From positions 1 through 10,084 of the forward strand of contig WYEI01000293.1 in assembly GCA_009903905.1 (NCBI GenBank): a DNA stretch of 10,084 nucleotides. The letters run 5' to 3'. Shown here in pieces: positions 7,110 to 10,084 of the stretch. The position numbers were made by a program, and so were the translations under genes. Numbering within the stretch: the first letter of the stretch is position 1; the number at the start of each line of letters is the position of its first letter. The notes under the pieces were generated by a model, which saw nothing but the letters and a program-made list of their open reading frames with translations, did not search any database and was not told the DNA's origin. The stretch is from Pyrobaculum sp. Lineage in GTDB: Archaea > Thermoproteota > Thermoprotei > Thermoproteales > Thermoproteaceae.

Positions 7110-7126
7110 TCTCATATAATACAGGC

Positions 7127-7140
7127 ATATTTTTAAATAT
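7127..7140 (-). promoter_or_regulatory. TATA-box promoter of the peptide transporter operon
   Basis: On the minus strand these bases read ATATTTAAAAATAT, an A/T-only run in GC-rich surroundings and a good match to an archaeal TATA box. Its centre (about 7134) lies 25 bases before the ATG at 7109, which fits an archaeal start site at or next to that codon and so a leaderless mRNA, as is common in Pyrobaculum. The ATG at 7115 would be only 19 bases away, probably upstream of the transcript start. A BRE is not clear. The box lies in the short gap after the tricorn stop, so the operon can be transcribed independently of the protease gene. Confidence 0.65.
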
Positions 7141-7160
7141 TGAAGCGATTATGTCTATCC

Positions 7161-10084
7161 TTATGTGAAATTCTTAACCATCTCTATGGCCTTGTCTAGC
7201 TGGGGGTCGCGTCCTTCGCGGTAGTCTTGTGGGGCTATCTCCACCTCTACGTCGGGCTCCACGCCGCGTCCCTCTACGCCCGGCCCCAGGTCGTCGGCCC
7301 AAAAGGCGTATTTGGGCTGGGTTATTATGGTGCCGTCGACCAGCTTGTAGCGGGTGTCTATGCCCACGGTGCCGCCCCAGGTCCTCTTGCCCACCACTGG
7401 GCCGAGCTTGAGGCGTTTGAAGTCGTAGGTGAAGATGTCGCCGTCGGACCCCGCGTGTTCGTTTGTGACCAGCACGAGGCGCCGCGGCAGGACGTACTCG
7501 GGGTAGGGATACGGCTTGAAGTGCCTAGTCACAAATTTCGCAAAGACGCCGGTGACAGCCCTTAGGATGAGCATGCCGGAGGTGTGGCCGCCCCGGTTGT
7601 AGCGTATGTCCACTACGAAGGCTTCTTTGTCGCCTTCTGCGTTTAGCGACTTGAAGAACTCGGCGTATCCGGCGGGGCCCATGTCTGGTATGTGGACGTA
7701 GCCCACTGCGCCTCCGGTCTTCTCGTGGACGTAGCGCCTATTGGCCTCAACCCAGTGTCGGTAGATGAGGTACTTCTCGTCGCGGACGGTCTTTACAGTA
7801 TACGTCTTGACTTCGCCGTTGCGCTCCACCTCTATTTGGACCACGTCGCTTGTCCTGTTGAGCAGGGCGTACTCCGGCGGCGTCTCCGGCCCCAGCTTGA
7901 CGCCGGCTATGGAGAGGAGGCAGTCGCCCTCCTTCACGTCTATGCCCGGGGCCAGCAACGGCGACCTCTCGTTTTCATATGCGGGGTCCCCCGCGAATAT
8001 CTTGGCCACGCGCCAGCACCTGCCGTCCCACCTAAACTCGGCGCCGAGCCCGCCGACTAGATACGGCTTGTCCACCTCGAAGTCCGGCACTATCTCGTAG
8101 GCGTGGCTCGTGCCGAGCTCCCCCTGCATCTCGTTTATCACGTCGCTCAGCTCGTACCTCGTGCCGACTCTGTTGAGGAGGGGCTCGTACCTCCTGTACA
8201 CGGCGTCCCAGTCAACGCCGTTGAGGTCGCCACGCCAGTAGTTCCCCTTCATGAGGAGCCACGCCTCGCGGAACATCTGCCGCCACTCCTTCTCCGGCTC
8301 GACGTATACCTTCACACGCGTCATGTCCAGCACACCGCTCTTCCTGCCGGGGTCCCTCGACTGGAGATCTGGCCTTTTCTCTATGTCGATAAGTCTCAGC
8401 CTCCCCTCCTCCTTTGCCAGGAGGAACCTGCCGTCGGGCGACGCCCTTATCGCCGATACGCCTGCTAACAACTGCTCCTTGGACTTGGTCTCCAGGTCGT
8501 AGACCTCCACAGCGCCTCTCCTCTCCTGGGCAGACCACAGATAGTACCGGAGGGCGCCTTCTACGTCGTATTTAAGCCAAGCCGCCTTGCCGCCTTTCAA
8601 GCCGACTATGGAGGCGTAGAGGCCCTCCTCCACGGGGAAGGGCTCCACCCTCCACTGAATATCCTCCACATCGACCTCCTCGGCCTTCCCCTCCGCCTTC
8701 TTGTACAGGATAAACGGCGACGTATCCCCGCGCCTCAGAACCACCAGATAGGGCTTGGAGTACTTGGCGAAGGAGTAGACGAACTGGACCGGGTCAAGCG
8801 CTGGGTTCAACGCCCTGCGCGATAGGAAGTAAAGGTAGCGGCCCTCCGGGTCGAAGGATGGGGAGTAGTCGTAGGCCGTCGGGGCGGTGACGTCGTAGGA
8901 CTTGCCAGCCGCGGCGTCGTAAAGCCTTATGTTCTGGGTGTAGACGCTTGCGGGCTTGGCGTAGGCAAGCCAACGGCCCGACGGGTGCCAGGCCAGGTCC
9001 GTGATTAGGCCGTATTCGCTTCTATCCGCCAAGGCCGAGGAGCCAGACTCGGCGTCTACCACCCACAGCTCTCCCCTGTGGTTGGCTACGGCCAGCCTGG
9101 GCCACTTAAGCGCGAGGGCCTCCACGAGCCCAACGCCGGGGTCCAGCCGCTTCACTAAGGCACAGTCTAGCGTGTATATCTCCACGGCCCCGTCGTATGT
9201 GGCCACTGCGATTTTCTCCCCGTCTGTAGAGATGTGTTTGTACCTTACGCCGCCGCGCACGCCGAGTTGAACCACCGCGCCTTCCCACGCAGGCACGGAG
9301 AAGGCTTGCCCCCTAGACACCACGACGAGGTTGGTCCCCGAGGCCGGGGAGAAGTGCTCCAGATGCTTCACCGGATCCACAAACTTGGCCATCTTGGCCT
9401 TCCGCGACAGAGGCAGATCTATATCGACCAGCCTGACCCGGCCCGTGGCGGGGTCGTATATATAGATGTCGCCGCCCGCCTGGAAGACGATCCTCCGCCC
9501 ATCTGTGCTGGCGTTTCTCACGTAGAAATCCCTGGAATCTGTGTGGCGCCGCAGGTCGCCGCCGCTGAGATCCACGGAGTAGAGGTTGCCCACCCCCTCG
9601 TGGTCGGAGATGAAGTAGACTCTGCCGCCGGCTAGCATAGGCGACGTTATGTTGCCGGGCAAGTCCAGAAACTTCTGGAAAGTGCAGCCCCCGTCGCGGC
9701 TTATCCAGAGGACACCCCTTGTGCCTCCTCTGTATCGCTTCCAGTAGGGGAGGTCGTAGTTGTTCCGCCCCAGGATCACCACGCCCCCATCGCCGTATAT
9801 CAACGCCGTGGCGGGGCCCAGGTTGAGGCGTTCGTATACGCCGCTGAGAGAGACCGCGTACAGCTCGCGCCACTGGGAGAAGGGGGTCTTGAAGTCGCTG
9901 TATACGAGGACCCTTCCGTCGGGGGTCCACCCAACCGCCCTCGTAAACGGCGTGCCAAAGTATGTGATCCTCCTGGGCTCCCCGCCGCCCGCCGGTATCA
10001 CGTACACATCCGCCGTGGTGCCCTGGTCGGTCTGCTGAAGCCGGGTGAAGGCTATCCACCTACCGTCTGGCGAAAACCTAGGCC
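7161..10084 (-). CDS. tri: Tricorn core protease, 5' end outside window
   Basis: The frame is open from the right edge (first whole codon 10082-10080) to TAA at 7163-7161 and gives 973 residues. It starts PRFSPDGRWIAFTRL, which corresponds to about residue 46 of Thermoplasma tricorn, so roughly 45 residues are missing. In order: a six-bladed propeller (about 1-265, with LNLGPAT, GRNNYDLPYWK and YRGGTRG), a seven-bladed propeller (about 266-590), the C1 domain (about 595-670, LMKGNYWRGDLNGVDWDAVY), a PDZ domain (about 675-765) and the C2 protease domain. The catalytic set is present: Ser659-His660 in ELGTSHAYEI, nucleophile Ser879 in NEHAGSDGDIF, and Glu937 in GVEGRGVEPD. Their spacing (220 and 58 residues) equals that of Ser745/Ser965/Glu1023 in Thermoplasma. 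Tricorn is a cytosolic hexameric serine protease that cuts proteasome-derived peptides into short ones. At the position of the S1-pocket Asp936 it has Phe850. The GTG at 10007 is not the true start. It precedes the peptide-uptake operon on the same strand. Confidence 0.95.
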   Translation of the reverse strand, partial: PRFSPDGRWIAFTRLQQTDQGTTADVYVIPAGGGEPRRITYFGTPFTRAVGWTPDGRVLVYSDFKTPFSQWRELYAVSLSGVYERLNLGPATALIYGDGGVVILGRNNYDLPYWKRYRGGTRGVLWISRDGGCTFQKFLDLPGNITSPMLAGGRVYFISDHEGVGNLYSVDLSGGDLRRHTDSRDFYVRNASTDGRRIVFQAGGDIYIYDPATGRVRLVDIDLPLSRKAKMAKFVDPVKHLEHFSPASGTNLVVVSRGQAFSVPAWEGAVVQLGVRGGVRYKHISTDGEKIAVATYDGAVEIYTLDCALVKRLDPGVGLVEALALKWPRLAVANHRGELWVVDAESGSSALADRSEYGLITDLAWHPSGRWLAYAKPASVYTQNIRLYDAAAGKSYDVTAPTAYDYSPSFDPEGRYLYFLSRRALNPALDPVQFVYSFAKYSKPYLVVLRRGDTSPFILYKKAEGKAEEVDVEDIQWRVEPFPVEEGLYASIVGLKGGKAAWLKYDVEGALRYYLWSAQERRGAVEVYDLETKSKEQLLAGVSAIRASPDGRFLLAKEEGRLRLIDIEKRPDLQSRDPGRKSGVLDMTRVKVYVEPEKEWRQMFREAWLLMKGNYWRGDLNGVDWDAVYRRYEPLLNRVGTRYELSDVINEMQGELGTSHAYEIVPDFEVDKPYLVGGLGAEFRWDGRCWRVAKIFAGDPAYENERSPLLAPGIDVKEGDCLLSIAGVKLGPETPPEYALLNRTSDVVQIEVERNGEVKTYTVKTVRDEKYLIYRHWVEANRRYVHEKTGGAVGYVHIPDMGPAGYAEFFKSLNAEGDKEAFVVDIRYNRGGHTSGMLILRAVTGVFAKFVTRHFKPYPYPEYVLPRRLVLVTNEHAGSDGDIFTYDFKRLKLGPVVGKRTWGGTVGIDTRYKLVDGTIITQPKYAFWADDLGPGVEGRGVEPDVEVEIAPQDYREGRDPQLDKAIEMVKNFT

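Noticed and set aside
6850..7119. A plus-strand 89-residue Val/Gly-rich open frame opposite the linker
   Set aside because: It is the antisense reading of the Thr/Ser/Pro-rich linker; the Val/Gly repeats are a by-product of that low complexity.
8212..8538. Several 60-250 residue open frames on either strand within the tricorn gene (for example 8212-8538, 9313-10059)
   Set aside because: All lie within the conserved tricorn reading frame and are rich in Arg, Pro and Gly without domain motifs.

Overview
The window reads like the genome of a GC-rich hyperthermophilic crenarchaeon, most likely Pyrobaculum, Thermoproteus or a relative. Grounds: an archaeal tricorn-type core protease, a membrane-anchored Ser/Thr/Pro-linker solute-binding protein, a TATA-box promoter placed for a leaderless transcript, the near absence of Shine-Dalgarno sites, and a broken archaeal P-loop ATPase gene. 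The genus is inferred, not shown.

Almost everything lies on the minus strand, so the biological order runs right to left. At the right edge is a 5'-truncated tricorn protease gene (10084-7161). After a 45-51 base gap holding a TATA element comes a compact five-gene peptide/nickel-type (family 5) ABC transporter operon: solute-binding protein (7109-4830), permease B (4816-3818), permease C (3816-2755), ATPase D (2758-1790) and ATPase F (1793-828). Spacing is 13 bases, then 1 base, then two ATGA overlaps, so the genes are probably co-transcribed and partly translationally coupled. On the left, the end of an ArsR-like winged-helix regulator on the plus strand (to 173) faces the operon. Between them lie 654 bases with no intact gene. 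They hold the recognisable wreck of an archaeal (PF01637-like) ATPase gene at about 511-767; I see nothing recognisable in 174-510.

Together the genes suggest uptake of oligopeptides (binding protein, BC channel, DF ATPase pair) next to an intracellular protease that breaks peptides down further.

Three points stand out. First, the solute-binding protein appears to be a natural circular permutation: the half that is normally C-terminal comes first, straight after the membrane anchor and linker, and the half that is normally N-terminal comes last, ending with the TGPY...YNPYYW hinge motif. Second, the two ATPase genes share a perfect 77-base direct repeat covering their Cys-rich C-terminal motif, a likely mark of recent gene conversion. 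Third, the tricorn keeps its catalytic residues but seems to have Phe where Thermoplasma tricorn has the S1-pocket Asp, which suggests altered cleavage preference.
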